Counted from the first letter of the stretch, positions 12,402 to 22,858 are shown. The stretch: DNA of 64,000 bases from Echinometra lucunter (GCA_029962745.1 CM057152.1:20290324-20354323); one strand, 5' to 3'. A program made the numbers and translations. Notes: generated from the letters alone by a model not told the origin.

Positions 12402-12502
12402 GTAATTCATTTGTCATGGTGGCCCCTATTCAGAGATACGTTGGTCTATGCAGTCTCGGTTGTAACTCTCGTCTTGGTCATTCGGGATGGATGGATCAGT
12501 TG
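12402..12502 (+). CDS. SLC24A4-like: SLC24A3/4-like exon 4: transmembrane segment after alpha-1
   Basis: Acceptor TTCGACAG at 12401, donor GTAAGC at 12503. It encodes VIHLSWWPLFRDTLVYAVSV then VTLVLVIRDGWIS. The pattern LxWWxLxRD followed by a hydrophobic helix matches the helices that precede the large cytoplasmic loop in NCKX proteins. The exon is 101 nt, phase 0 in and phase 2 out. It starts with GTAATT, the same string as the preceding donor. Confidence 0.9.
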
Positions 12503-13289
12503 GTAAGCTTATACCCGTTGGTTATACCCGTTGACTACCCGTTTCGAACGGGTGGCCCCTCTATCAAACCTATGGGAATGATAGAATTCAGTGGTCAATG
12601 GGTTAACCTTCGATCGTATGGAAACTAATTTTCACTTTTCTCACCAATAAAACCCCATCCACATCTCTTCTTTCCCGCTTTTTCTCTCTCTTTCTCCCTC
12701 TCTCTCGCTCTTTTCTCACTCGTGTATTAAATTAATTCCCCGCTCTGCTGTCATGTTTCTTCCACATAATTATCTTTTTTATCTCTGTCTGTCTCACCTT
12801 CTTATAATACTGTACTTTTTCATTTCTATCTCTCTCTCTATCTGTAACTGTTTTCTTACTGGTATATTTAAGCTCCCGCTCTCCTCATCATGGCATTTCC
12901 CCATATTTCTCTTTTTGTCTCGCCTTCCGGCTCCCCACCTCCTTTTTCATCACTCCACTACCCCCCCCCCCCCCCCCATCACTCTCTCTCACTCTTTCTC
13001 TTTGGTAAGTCTGGTCCATTGGCCTAATATTTCTATATCACTCGTCTTATGCGTCAGATACAGATAAGTAACTTGATCTCATTTACCGAATATGTTTCAT
13101 CATGCAAGTGCAGCTTTTCTCTCCTAGTGACTAACTTCTTAAGACAAATTGGGAAATTCTGGATTTTTTTTTTTCATTGTTCCCTCCTCTGTCCTTTTTA
13201 TCCTCGCCCTTATCGTTGTTATTATATCGTTATTATTATATCGTTATTTTTCTATAATATAGATTATAGGAAAATAATGTAGGTGAAGG
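12503..13289. other. Pyrimidine-rich intron
   Basis: C/T-rich stretches including a poly-C run near 12961-12977. No exon was recognised. Confidence 0.4.
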
Positions 13290-13435
13290 TGCCGTGGTCG
13301 AACGTGTAGGTGCCATGGTCGAGTGGTTTAAGGCGCTTGACTGGAGGCGCGAGAGTCGAGGGTTCGATCCCCGGCGCGGCACTCACTGAGCAAGCATTTT
13401 ATCTACATTGCTCTTTTATCGTATATCAAATAAAT
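13290..13435 (+). mobile_element. tRNA-derived SINE
   Basis: Contains a tRNA-like head with A-box-like TGGTCGAGTGGTTTAAGGCG and B-box GGGTTCGATCCCC. A body follows (GAGCAAGCATTTTATCTACA) that recurs in the SINE at 61435-61535. The anticodon arm does not pair properly, so this is not a working tRNA gene. The first about 15 bp of the head (GGTGCCRTGGTCGA) is duplicated. It sits in the intron between exons 4 and 5. Confidence 0.7.
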
Positions 13436-13863
13436 GAACATACTGTAGGCATCAGAATTTTAAAAAAAAATGAAATAGAATGTTTCCTTTGTCATGTTCT
13501 CTCTCTTTGCTCCTTTGTGTAAATTTCTATCCGAGTATTTTTACAACAAATAATAGAAACATTAATATGAGCGAGAGATTGTATCTAATAACGAAAGAGC
13601 GAAATATACTCAAATCCATCGGTGTCACGTGATGATCCAGATGTAGCGCTGTAACTTTCTCCATAAATAGTACATGTACATGATTTATAGGGATATTTTA
13701 TTGGTGATAACCTCGGCTCTGCAGTTCGTTTTGTCGTTATCATTTTTTTTTATAATGAGATGTTATAAGGTTGTATTTCTGAATATATTATGTAGCTTTA
13801 TATACACTGATCTGAACCAAACAGAACATGAACTAGTATTTGCCATTTTTGTTTGTTTTTCAG
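13436..13863. other. Intron, nothing recognised
   Basis: AT-rich sequence leading to the polypyrimidine tract and acceptor at 13863. Confidence 0.4.
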
Positions 13864-13917
13864 GTACGAGTCTTTAATAATGCTGTTGATGTACCTTTGC
13901 TATGTAATCATCATGTG
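13864..13917 (+). CDS. SLC24A4-like: SLC24A3/4-like exon 5: short membrane segment
   Basis: Acceptor TTTTTCAG, donor GTGAGT at 13918. Joined to exon 4 it reads W-YESLIMLLMYLCYVIIMW. This matches the family helix before the cytoplasmic loop (E.L.L..LY..Y...M). The exon is 54 nt, phase 2 at both ends. Confidence 0.9.
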
Positions 13918-14482
13918 GTGAGTTGGACAGCGTACTACGTCAGCGAATAATGTGAATAATGTGTACTAGTGTTACGTACGTAGTATTGCGTAGCATTACG
14001 TAGTATTACGTACGGAATAGTGTTTAGTCCCTAATGGTGTTATACTGTTTTGGCGTAAATCGTGGCGCCTAAATTGAAAATGGCGTGAAATTGCTTGAGA
14101 TTATGTTTCAATATGTTTTGATAAAGCAGTGAAAGCTGATGTATTTATTGATTTCATTTCTTAATAATGTTGGCCCCACTTTCCCCAAGGAGGAGTATGT
14201 CTCGCTGACGAAGGGGTCCTAAGGAATAAATGATACCAGACTGATGAATGTTTCTTACATTAACAATAACTTTTTAATTCCCTGCTCAATATGTTCTCGA
14301 TCAATATTCTTTTTCGTTTTACGTGTTTTTCTTCAAGTAATATGTACTCATACTCTGTATAATGCCCACTTTACATTTCATGATTCATATTTTCTCGAGT
14401 TTTACTGCAGTATTTTTTTTTAAATTTCAATTTTCCATCAGGAATAATTTTGGATGGGATTTAATTTTTGTTTATTTCTCAG
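13918..14482. other. Intron, nothing recognised
   Basis: Includes repeated TACGTA/ACGTAGTATTACG motifs at 13970-14020. No coding signal. Confidence 0.4.
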
Positions 14483-14586
14483 GTGCAATCCCCGTCTGTA
14501 CAAACAAAGCCAGAGGTTAACAGAGAGGAGAAGAAAAAAGAGGGAAACGTGCAATAATGGCAAATCTGCAATCCAACTCGAGCAAG
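14483..14586 (+). CDS. SLC24A4-like: SLC24A3/4-like exon 6: start of cytoplasmic loop
   Basis: Acceptor TTTCTCAG at 14482, donor GTAGGA at 14587. It encodes CNPRLYKQSQRLTERRRKKR then a segment ending NGKSAIQLEQ. The strongly basic start after the helix marks the cytoplasmic side. Phase 2 in, phase 1 out. The phase-1 exit does not fit exon 7 (phase 0), so one short exon between 14586 and 17424 is probably missing from my model or missing from this genome. A SINE begins only about 45 bp after the donor. Confidence 0.85.
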
Positions 14587-14631
14587 GTAGGACATTAAAA
14601 ACCCGAGCAATCATCAAGACTGTATATATCT

Positions 14632-14945
14632 GTGCTGGTAGTGGTGTAGTGGTTCATTCACTGGACTCTGAATCAAAGGGTTGAGGATTCGAATCCTAGC
14701 AAGTCACTCTTTGCAAGATATTAATCCACGTTTGCCACTCTCACCCAGGTGCTAAGTGGGTTCCTGTAGGATGTGAAGGTCAGTGCGATTGGACTAGCAT
14801 GGTGCGTTGACTGTAGATTGGGTGACTGGCGGGAATGCTCCACAGGGAGTGGAGAAGGTGCACATTAATGTGCAGAATACTAATGGAATCCTGTGACTGG
14901 GTTAATGATAATACTGTAATCGCTTTGATCAGTTCATACTCTTAA
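14632..14945 (+). mobile_element. tRNA-Gln-like SINE
   Basis: The head resembles tRNA-Gln(CUG): GTGGTGTAGTGGTTCATTCA, CACTGGACTCTGAATCAA, B-box GGATTCGAATCC. A body with CACCCAGGTGCTAAGTGGG follows, and the 3' end runs into an ATT/AGT microsatellite. The acceptor stem is absent, so it is a SINE rather than a tRNA. It is intronic, in sense orientation. Confidence 0.7.
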
Positions 14946-14969
14946 AACACTTCATAAGGAACCGGTATA

Positions 14970-15060
14970 ATCATTATTATTATTGTTATTATTATTAGTA
15001 GTAGTAGTATTATTATTATTAGTAGTAGTAGTAGTAGTAGTAGTATTATTATTGTTGTTA
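14970..15060. repeat. (ATT)n/(AGT)n microsatellite
   Basis: Mixed ATT and AGT trinucleotides, likely the tail of the SINE just upstream. Confidence 0.9.
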
Positions 15061-16059
15061 TTTCATGTCATTATTGTTATATTGTTATTTATTATTTTTA
15101 TTATTATTTCATTATTTCATTATAATTGATTTTTTGATTATTATCATTATTACTTTAATTCTATTAAATGAAATAAGTGGAGGTGCAATTTTAGGAGTCA
15201 TGTTATTGGGTTTTGGAGGTGAATCCATTCCAAAATTATTGGAATCAACTCCTAAGTAGTAGTTGAGAGTTGATTCTACTAGGTTGAGCCTGAATTCCTC
15301 TGCCAAATGAAGTAATTAAAAATGAAAGTACTGGCCTGTCGATGTCAGTGTCTAAATTATCCACACTTCTAGATAGTGACGCGCTAGTAGAAGGAAATTC
15401 ATACTATTTATAAATTATCGCTGATACTGATTTCGTCCAAATAAAGAAAACCTGGCTTCTTTTTGATGGGCACTTTGCTCAGGCAAACAACATAAATTTT
15501 GGACGGTCCCTCTTTCACATTAATACTTTTTCAACATGAGATCTTAAATTGAATTAAATTAGAATTTGAAAACAGGTTATCCATTCCTCGACGGGATGTA
15601 CGACGAGTAATTATATTTGTTTTTTGCAGTTCTGTGGGCCCCAACAGGGGAGATATTTGATCGCAATGACGTCACAAGCATATTGTTTGCCATGTGATTA
15701 TTAAGGGACATTCAGGTAGCAAAGAGGGGGGGGGGGGGATCGGTCGTCCGAAGAAGAGACGTCATTAAATTTCGGACGATTCTCTTTGTATGCAATATGC
15801 TAGATAGACAGATAAGTAGATTTTATAACTTCATCATGTCTGGCAGTTTGACAACTGAAATAAACATGAATTACAATCAAAATATACCTAAAAAACTTGA
15901 CATAATGACATGGTGAATTAATGACATGAAATTACATTAAACGAATGTAAGCACGTCACCCACGCAGTCAAATTTGTGAAACATACACACAAACCACGCA
16001 CACACACACACACGCACACACACACGCACACACACACGCAAACACACAAATACACATTC
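15061..16059. other. Intron with small palindrome and (CA)n
   Basis: A near-palindrome around TGGAGGTGAATCCATTCC / GGAATCAACTCC lies at 15217-15255, a G-run at 15726-15738, and (CA)n at 15990-16050. No exon with the required phase (1 in, 0 out) could be confirmed here. Confidence 0.4.
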
Positions 16060-17045
16060 TTTTTTTTCCATACTGTTTTATTCTGATTTCATCAAAACAA
16101 AAACATTTAACATTTCAATTTAATATTTCAAATTAAACAATTTAATACTTCATATTTCAAATTTCATTTTGTTTTCAATAACTTAATATAAACATGAATC
16201 ATATATAACTTAAATAATAAAATCAGTTATTATAAAAATAGTCAAGTCACCATTCCCCTCCACCCCATTATTCACCCATCCTCATGAACGCACACACTCA
16301 CACACACACACACCCGCGCACACAATCACATACTCACGCACTAGTAGTCTGTTGCAAAATTAATTGTTGATGTTGTATTCATTCTTTGTTATTGTGCTAT
16401 ATCAAGGCCGTTTACCCAATATCTTGCCGGAATGTAACAATTGATTCAAGATTCATGATCGTTAATTCCACATCATTAAAAAGTAACTTGGATTAAATTG
16501 AATTACATTACATCGAATAATATGACAATTGTACATTTGATTTCGTGTACATTAGATAAGGGAAAAGGGGAAATTAAGAAAAGCAAAGCTTGTTGGTTGT
16601 ATAGTTCCCTTTGTAAAAATACTGGAATGTGTACATGCACACACACAAAAAAACCTTAGTGACAACATAGCAAGCTGGACTTACATTTGTGTATGAGTGA
16701 GCTGCACGCTGAAATATTAGTATTAAGAGAGTTCCATATGCGAGGGCCTTGATGGCGAATTAAATTCAATGTGCGTTCATTTTGTACTTTCGAATAGTGT
16801 AATTTAGAACTTTGCCGATTATAACAATTAAAAAAGCGAAGAAACATTTTGGGGTAATATAATGTACCAATTATCGTAAGCATTTCAGTGATCCTTTCTT
16901 TTACTGCGACTGAGAAATTATTGCAACTTATTGTCAAGGCAGCTATACTGTGGACATAGCACTGATTAAAACTTATTTTCTTAAGAATACAATATTGTAT
17001 GTCTGCGGTCGGACAAGGTGACAACAATGCCAAAATATCCTTCAC
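16060..17045 (-). mobile_element. 5'-truncated LINE, RT C-terminal fragment
   Basis: Minus-strand frame 17045-16656 ends with NRQSSKLHYSKVQNERTLNL then IRHQGPRIWNSLNTN, the standard C-terminal block of a non-LTR retrotransposon RT (GP.IWNSL). The 3' UTR runs to about 16060, where AATAAAA (minus strand) is followed by an A-rich tail. It is 5'-truncated near 17046. It lies antisense inside the exchanger intron between exons 6 and 7. Confidence 0.8.
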
Positions 17046-17145
17046 CTTATAGCACCAATATTTTCGTATACCGCTGAGCCATTCAAATTTTGTTACCTGA
17101 GACTCGTGGTTGTTATTTATTTTTCAGTGGCTGCTGAGGTTTATT

Positions 17146-17148
<3 letters not shown>

Positions 17149-17177
<29 letters not shown>
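17149..17177. repeat. Poly-T tract
   Basis: About 29 T residues in the intron upstream of exon 7. Confidence 0.95.
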
Positions 17178-17178
<1 letters not shown>

Positions 17179-17423
17179 TTAATTTGTTGGTTATTTGACG
17201 GTCTTCTTTCTTTACAAATACATAAATAGCCAACTAAGAGCAAATTCGTGACATGTGCAGTCACTAGATGGCGTTATGATATATATTTTGCAGTCCAGAT
17301 GAGGTTTCATTTCCCTTTTATTTCTCCCGTTCATTCATATTACATTCCTCCGAGTGATTTTTTTTTACATTTTATATTGGATATTTCATCGTTTTAAATA
17401 TTTGTCTGTTTTAAACCTACTAG

Positions 17424-17521
17424 TTACACCACTCAATGCAACAGAAGATATCACTACGAATGGAGAAAAGAAAGACGTGGAAGAAGGCGGATGAAGAGTA
17501 TAATAGCAACTCACCAAAAAG
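17424..17521 (+). CDS. SLC24A4-like: SLC24A3/4-like exon 7 (cytoplasmic loop, boundary uncertain)
   Basis: Candidate exon between CCTACTAG and the donor GTATGC at 17522. In the frame that joins exon 8, it encodes a basic loop segment ending ADEEYNSNSPK then R. The SPKR-LTFSDAGLRLM junction lines up with the loop of vertebrate NCKX4 (a serine/proline run before a FTFPEAGLR-like block). Entry phase is 0 and exit phase 2, whereas exon 6 exits in phase 1. Read directly from exon 6, the frame hits TGA within this exon. Either a small exon precedes it or its true start differs. Confidence 0.55.
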
Positions 17522-18499
17522 GTATGCTCTCCTATTATTATGTCTCTTCCTCATAATAAGCAAATAATCACCGTTGGTGAAGGTGATGGACAAGAGAAAG
17601 CAAAAATATGACGTACACGGGTACACGTCGTCACGTCGGCTGGCCATATGGCTTAATTTAGCTTGCGCGCGTAAGCTAATTTTGACGTCACAAAAGAATT
17701 TTACCGTTGCATGTGATGGAGAAAAATGGAACAAAAAAATGAAAGTGGGAACGCACTTTTATTTCGCGCGTTCTGAAAATAACACTGATAACGCATTGTG
17801 ACTCTATAGAGTGAAGTGATCAGCGAAAGCACAAAAGTTCCATCACTGCGAGTTGACGATTTTTTCTTATCGGGTGATGATTGATGGGGAAACTACACTT
17901 AATCACGTGATTGAGTTTTGACCAATCCTACAGCAAAATTCTTAGTATGTGGAATATTATGTTCTTGTATATCCATGTCTGTCTCGCCTTCTTACCATAC
18001 ATTTTCAAGTATCTTCTGTGAAAAATGGTAACAAATAAGCAAAGCCTTGGAGTGAAGTAGTTGAAAAATAGGGTTTTTTTTTCCTTTGAAAGCAACCTCT
18101 ATAGAACAAGTTTTTTTTATTGAAACAGTGGGTCAAAATAGCCATCGATTTTTGAGGAGCATTTCTCCTCTTTCTTTCTAATTTGAAGAACTTCCCAATT
18201 TTGGGACCCCCAAAATGGTTGTATAACCTTTGCCAGTTTGGGACTCCATCACTGCTTCCAACATTTCGATGCATTGATGAATGATGCATTCAGCTCCCCC
18301 CCCCCCCCTTAATGATGGGGTGTATGTTATACGGTGGATGCTTTCAAGCATTATGTTGTGCCTTACCCCTCACCCCCCCCCCCTTAAAAAAAGTCATTGG
18401 ACCTCTATGCCCTCATGCCCTGCTAAGCTGTCCAAAACAACACTTATCTCCAGTCTATCTTTTATTTTTCTTTTAAATTTCATTTTTGCTTCATTTTAG
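17522..18499. other. Intron, nothing recognised
   Basis: Two poly-C runs at 18295-18308 and 18372-18384. No exon before 18500. Confidence 0.4.
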
Positions 18500-18596
18500 G
18501 TTAACATTTTCTGATGCTGGTTTGAGGTTGATGTTAACCAAACAATTTCCTGCTCGGACACGATTGAGGACTGCATGTTGGCTCATCATTACTGAG
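18500..18596 (+). CDS. SLC24A4-like: SLC24A3/4-like exon 8: conserved loop block
   Basis: Acceptor TTCATTTTAG at 18499, donor GTATCA at 18597. It encodes LTFSDAGLRLMLTKQFPART then RLRTACWLIITE. This matches the one well-conserved part of the NCKX3/4 cytoplasmic loop (F..AGLR.M.T..F..RTRLR.A...I..E). The exon is 97 nt, phase 2 in and phase 0 out, consistent with exons 7 and 9. A long (AGT)n microsatellite starts 13 bp after the donor. Confidence 0.88.
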
Positions 18597-18608
18597 GTAT
18601 CAAACAGC

Positions 18609-18650
18609 AGTAATAATAGTATTAGTAGTAGTAGTAGTATAGTAGTAGTT

Positions 18651-18702
<52 letters not shown>

Positions 18703-18719
18703 AAGTAGTAGTAGTAGCA
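18609..18719. repeat. (AGT)n microsatellite
   Basis: About 35 AGT trinucleotides with few interruptions, in the short intron between exons 8 and 9. Confidence 0.95.
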
Positions 18720-18904
18720 TTTAGTCTTATTCATATTTAGACCCTGGAAGACTTGTTAAAATCAGTTTCACCATACATACACTAGTATGGTATAATTTTT
18801 TCTGTTGCTTACTATTTGACTTTAACAGACCCTTGTTGGTGAAAAAGGTGTGATTAACTCCTCTTTTTATATTATGTAACGGTGATTTTTTTTTTCCATG
18901 CCAG

Positions 18905-19029
18905 CAAAAACAAATGGAAGCTGAAGGTGGCGGCAAGTTTCCAACGACATACACCCACCGACCAAGTCTACCTGAGAATGAGAAAAATGGCAATGTACCC
19001 CGGAGTGACTCCATATGCAAAGATGAGAG
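18905..19029 (+). CDS. SLC24A4-like: SLC24A3/4-like exon 9: loop, low-complexity polar
   Basis: Acceptor CCATGCCAG at 18904, donor GTATGA at 19030. It encodes QKQMEAEGGGKFPTTYTHRP then SLPENEKNGNVPRSDSICKD. The NGNVP motif also occurs in vertebrate NCKX4 loops. The exon is 125 nt, phase 0 in and phase 2 out. A longer open frame that overlaps it in another phase is a shadow. Confidence 0.85.
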
Positions 19030-19320
19030 GTATGAAAAGCTCTTTGCCATCCTCATCGGATCTAGGAGTAGAATTCCATTCAAGCTAGAATGTTAAGGAA
19101 TTTCAGATCAGCTTTTAGCTGTAGTTATTATAACACTGAGAGAATCATATCAAATTTAATCAAGTCAAATACTCCCCGTCAATTTCTATTTCGGAAGTTA
19201 TCCTTTCTCTTTTTGTTCACCTCTAGAATAACAGAATTTCTCAGAAGTTCAAGAGATAGATTGATTAAACTGATTGTTTTAAACACTTTATATGTTTTAT
19301 TTCATCCTTTTTGATTTCAG

Positions 19321-19409
19321 TGTCGATTTGTCACTTGATAAAGAAGGGACAGAAGATGTGATCAGTGAGCGAAGCTTCCCTGAAATAGATTCTCCTTTCA
19401 CTGTACCAG
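19321..19409 (+). CDS. SLC24A4-like: SLC24A3/4-like exon 10: end of loop, GC donor
   Basis: Acceptor TTGATTTCAG at 19320. The exon reads (S)VDLSLDKEGTEDVISERSF then PEIDSPFTVP. SPF.VP is the conserved close of the NCKX3/4 loop. The only boundary that preserves the frame into exon 11 is CCAG|GCAAGT at 19409/19410, a GC-AG intron with an otherwise perfect donor. The exon is 89 nt, phase 2 in and phase 1 out. Confidence 0.88.
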
Positions 19410-21085
19410 GCAAGTCGTGACTAAATCTGCTCTTAAAACTTTTCTGGACTATCTTTACAAAAGTGTATACTGTATTTCATATTTGAAACTAGCCGCATAT
19501 ATTTATTATTTTTTGAATGACACATTGATGGTTTGATTTCGGTGTTTTTATATATCACCGTCCCGGATCACCGTAAACTTCACTATTTGACTAACAAACA
19601 AAAATTTGTAAAATGCATACAATTTGTGAATATCATTTTGTCATTGGAGAAATGTTCTTTTTTACTCTATACATTTTCCCTCTTCTATGGATTCAGAATT
19701 GTTAAAGAAATATACATAGTCTCGTATTCTTTGGATTTCTTTTTTTTTCTTTTTTTTTTTTGCAAATGGAAATACAACTATTTTAAATCTAAGACTTATA
19801 AACATTATTTTCTCGCACTTTGTTTTTAAGACTCAATAATCAGCTTCATTCTGATAATATTTGCATATATTACTTGGCTGTTTTCTTGTTAGTGATGTTA
19901 CGATACTAGATCGATTAAAGCAAGCAACAAAATAATTCTTAATTCAAAGGATATTTTGTTTTATTTATGTTACAAAAAGTGCAAAAGCAATACAATCAAC
20001 TATCCAGACTTACAGTATAGAAGACTGGGAGATAAAAGTGCTTTGTGCTGACGATCGAGGAGGATGAGGTATATCCAATATAAAATTCCAGGATAATTAA
20101 AGTTGTAGTAAAAGTCGAAAAACGATGTCGAAGACGCAGTCAAAGACAGTGTCAAAAACGATGTCGAAATGATGTTGAAGATCAAATTGGGATCAGTGTC
20201 CATGATGATGTCGAAGACGACTTCGAAACTGATGTCGAAGACGACCTCGAAACTGGTGTCAGGAATGATGTCCAAATATAATGTCCACTTCACTGTCCAA
20301 GATGAGGTTTAAGCAGTCTTTAAAGGTTGATAATCAGTGATGAGAATTTACTCTCTTAGCAAATCCATTGCTGTTAAGTTGGATAAATTCGGCATGAACT
20401 CTGGGCAAATTCTCACCAAGTCTGAGAAAACTTCCAGCTTATATACAAATCTAATATCAATCTAGAATAATCGTGAAATATCCTTTCATTTCTGGTTTAA
20501 AACAAAGTCTAGATTCTTTCCTATACTACAAGTAGGCCAAACTGTAAACAAGTCATTAATATTCTTTGCTATGTATCTTTCAAACTGTCATAACTAGACC
20601 ATTGAATTTTGAGTTTAATACAAGTATGCAGCTGAAATCAGAAATCTACAACATACTGGATTGTTGTTGTTGTTTTTGTTGATTTTTACGGCGCTGTCAT
20701 TCGAAAATGAATATTTACGCCATCTCAGTTGCGTTGTTAAAAATAAGCCCTTTTTTGTTCCACCTGGCTTTATAAAACAAGAATGAATCATTCATAATAA
20801 TTACAACTTTAAACAGACTGTTACAATTATATAAATGAAATGCTAGTATGATAAGACTTATGAAATGATCCAGAATCTTCTGCTAGATGTTTAATGATTA
20901 CTGTGATTATTTGTGTGTTATTTATTACAAAAAACTATGAATGCAGATTTATATTCTAATTCTTTTTTTTATTATAAGTACATAAAGAAAACTGGTAATA
21001 ATTTCCTCCCAGAAGTTTCTTCGATTAGATAATAGCATTAGATCTGTCTACATTATGTCACCTCAACTGCCTCCTTATTTACCGT
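19410..21085. other. Intron with degenerate minisatellite
   Basis: Positions 20115-20290 hold degenerate tandem units around GATGTCGAAGACGAC / AAAACGATGTCGAA. The reading frame across them on the minus strand is periodic and not a recognised protein. The rest is AT-rich. Confidence 0.45.
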
Positions 21086-21393
21086 AAGCCCACCGCACAC
21101 CCTACGATCCGACGGGTCTGCGACTTAGTGAGAGGAGATGAATCGCAGGGCATTCACAAGCCTCGACACCGCACATCTTGCGATCCGACTATACCAATAC
21201 TGCTGTCTGATTGGCTAGAAGTTGGATTGAACCTGCGATCCATTTGTAAAGATTCGACATGTCAAATCCTTACGATTACCCTTGCGATTTGTCTCCGACT
21301 GATCTGGGACTCACAAGCTGACAAGAGCTGTGACGTAACATCTCCTCTCACACAGTCGCAGACCAGTCGGATCGTATGGTGTGCGGTGGGCTT
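21086..21393. mobile_element. Foldback MITE, AAGCCCACCGCACACC ends
   Basis: About 40-bp inverted termini: AAGCCCACCGCACACCCTAC then GATCCGACGGGTCTGCGAC, inverted at the right as GTCGCAGACCAGTCGGATCG then TATGGTGTGCGGTGGGCTT. The 308-bp element is GC-richer than its surroundings and has no coding capacity. The target duplication is not clear. Confidence 0.8.
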
Positions 21394-21648
21394 TATATGT
21401 TCGTGTTGCATCTGTAAATGATGTTTCCTTGTATAAACATGTATTTCTGTATTACCTTGTACTTATCTGCGAATGCATGATAGTAACCGAGGTTGATGTT
21501 GTTCTAAATATGTTTTTATTCGTTATGATAGGTAAAGTATATTTCTTTATTGTTTTTGTCATTCCCGAACCCCACGCCTCTTGTGACGCCCCTGCATATT
21601 ACTTTCACCATTAAATCCAGTTTCATTTCTTGTTTCTAACTCTTCCAG

Positions 21649-21930
21649 ACGGTGTACTTAGCATATTCAAATGGGCCATCACATTTCCCATCTGTATCCT
21701 GCTGTTCTTCACCGTGCCCGACTGCAGGAGAAAACGTTTCGACCGTTGGTACATGGCCACCTTCTTCGTCTCCGTCGGTTGGATAGCCATCTTCTCCTAC
21801 ATCATGGTGTGGATGGTGGCTTACATCGGCCACACCCTGCACATTCCCGACACCATCATGGGCATTACCTTCTTGGCTGCTGGCACCAGCGTTCCTGATG
21901 CCATAGCTAGTTTACTGGTCGCTAGAGAAG
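21649..21930 (+). CDS. SLC24A4-like: SLC24A3/4-like exon 11: TM cluster 2 and first half of alpha-2 repeat
   Basis: Acceptor CTCTTCCAG at 21648, donor GTAACG at 21931. It encodes DGVLSIFKWAITFPICILLF, FFVSVGWIAIFSYIMVWMVA and then MGITFLAAGTSVPDAIASLL. GTSVPD of alpha-2 carries the second ion-coordinating acid (D). The exon is 282 nt, phase 1 at both ends, and noticeably GC-richer than the introns. Because its last 91 nt recur three times downstream, reads may be misassigned here. Confidence 0.95.
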
Positions 21931-22020
21931 GTAACGGCAATGAGAATAAGGCGATTTGTGAAAGTAGCCGTGGTAGTAATAAACAATATCCTGTCCAGTA
22001 AATTAATAGTGATGATTATT

Positions 22021-22111
22021 CACATTCCCGACACCATCATGGGCATTACCTACTTGGCTGCTGGCACCAGCCTTCCTGATGCCATGGCTAGCTGACTGGT
22101 CGCTAGAGAAG
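22021..22111 (+). pseudogene. Decayed copy 2 of the alpha-2 exon end
   Basis: Matches exon 11 positions 21840-21930 with five substitutions in 91 nt (one creates TGA where the exon has TTA). It keeps a GT donor (AGAAG|GTAATT). It lacks an acceptor, so it is probably not spliced in. The spacer (ACAATATCCTGTCCAGTAAA region) is also repeated, so the duplicated unit was about 181 bp or more. Confidence 0.85.
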
Positions 22112-22120
22112 GTAATTACA

Positions 22121-22260
22121 GGGGAGCATTTCATGAAAGGACTTGTCGGATGTTTTATCCGACAGTTGCCATAGTAACAATGCTTCTCAGCCAATCAAAA
22201 TCAAGGAAAGATGTCAGATCTGACAGCTTGCAGACGACAAATGTTGATGAAATGCCCCCC
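22121..22260. mobile_element. Short foldback MITE (GGGGAGCATTTCATGAAAGG)
   Basis: About 140-bp copy of the element also at 57082-57240 and 59299-59459, with shared core TATCCGACAGTTGCCATAGT and CAATCAAAATCAAGGAAAG. It inserted 10 bp after the end of the duplicated alpha-2 copy. Confidence 0.85.
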
Positions 22261-22558
22261 AGTACCTTCTGAAGCTTCTGAAGTTGTAGTCAGCAGGACG
22301 GTACTCTGCATGTCGCTAACTTTAGTAGGGCAGATGGTGCACGCTAGATTGTGCCCCTAAAACTCTCCACAGTTGGGGCCAAAACAGACTGCTGGTCGAG
22401 TGCATTCCACGCTCGACAGGTTCTCGAAAAAAGGAGTATTTGTATACGTCCTTCCGGGCATGAGTAGAGTAATGATTGCTAAACGATTTGTAAAAGTAAC
22501 ATCAGTAGCGATGAACAATATCATGTCCAGTAAATTGATAGAAGAGCGATGATTATTC

Positions 22559-22656
22559 GCATTTCCGACACGATGATTGTGGGTTACCTTAAAAGCTGCG
22601 GGTTTAGTGTTGCTAATGCCATATCTAACTTAATGGTCACCATAGAGAACGTATAA
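22559..22656 (+). pseudogene. Decayed copy 3 of the alpha-2 exon end
   Basis: Begins CGCATTTCCGACACGATGAT and ends TGGTCACCATAGAGAACG. It aligns along the same stretch as copy 2 but with many substitutions and a TAA soon after. The upstream spacer (ACAATATCATGTCCAGTAAA) matches the one before copy 2. Confidence 0.75.
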
Positions 22657-22761
22657 ATGTTTAGAAATATAACAAACGGAATACTAAAAGTAATAGTAAT
22701 TCTGATAGCGACCTTACTTCCAATGAAATCATTAATGAATGACTGAAATAAGTAATAATTA

Positions 22762-22855
22762 TTCACATTCTCGACACCATCATGGTCACTAATTTCCTGA
22801 AAACAGGTACCAGTGTTCCTGATGCAGTCGCTAGCTTATTGGTTGCTAGAGAAGA
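22762..22855 (+). pseudogene. Decayed copy 4 of the alpha-2 exon end
   Basis: CACATTCTCGACACCATCAT through TTGGTTGCTAGAGAAGATAA. The GTSVPDAVASLLVARE part is still readable. The donor GT has become AT (AGAAG|ATAATG), and there is no acceptor, so it is probably inert. Confidence 0.78.
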
Positions 22856-22858
22856 TAA

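Noticed and set aside
13310..13385. tRNA gene on the + strand
   Set aside because: The A and B boxes fit, but the anticodon arm does not pair and a SINE body follows. It is a SINE.
14640..14710. tRNA-Gln gene
   Set aside because: The anticodon region resembles tRNA-Gln, but the acceptor stem is missing and a SINE body follows.
15626..15700. Exon after TTTTTTGCAG at 15629
   Set aside because: A good acceptor, but no plausible donor before an in-frame stop.
17115..17140. 11-nt micro-exon (GTGGCTGCTGAG context) to bridge exons 6 and 7
   Set aside because: The phase would fit, but the exon is too short and the donor (GTTTAT) too weak to claim.
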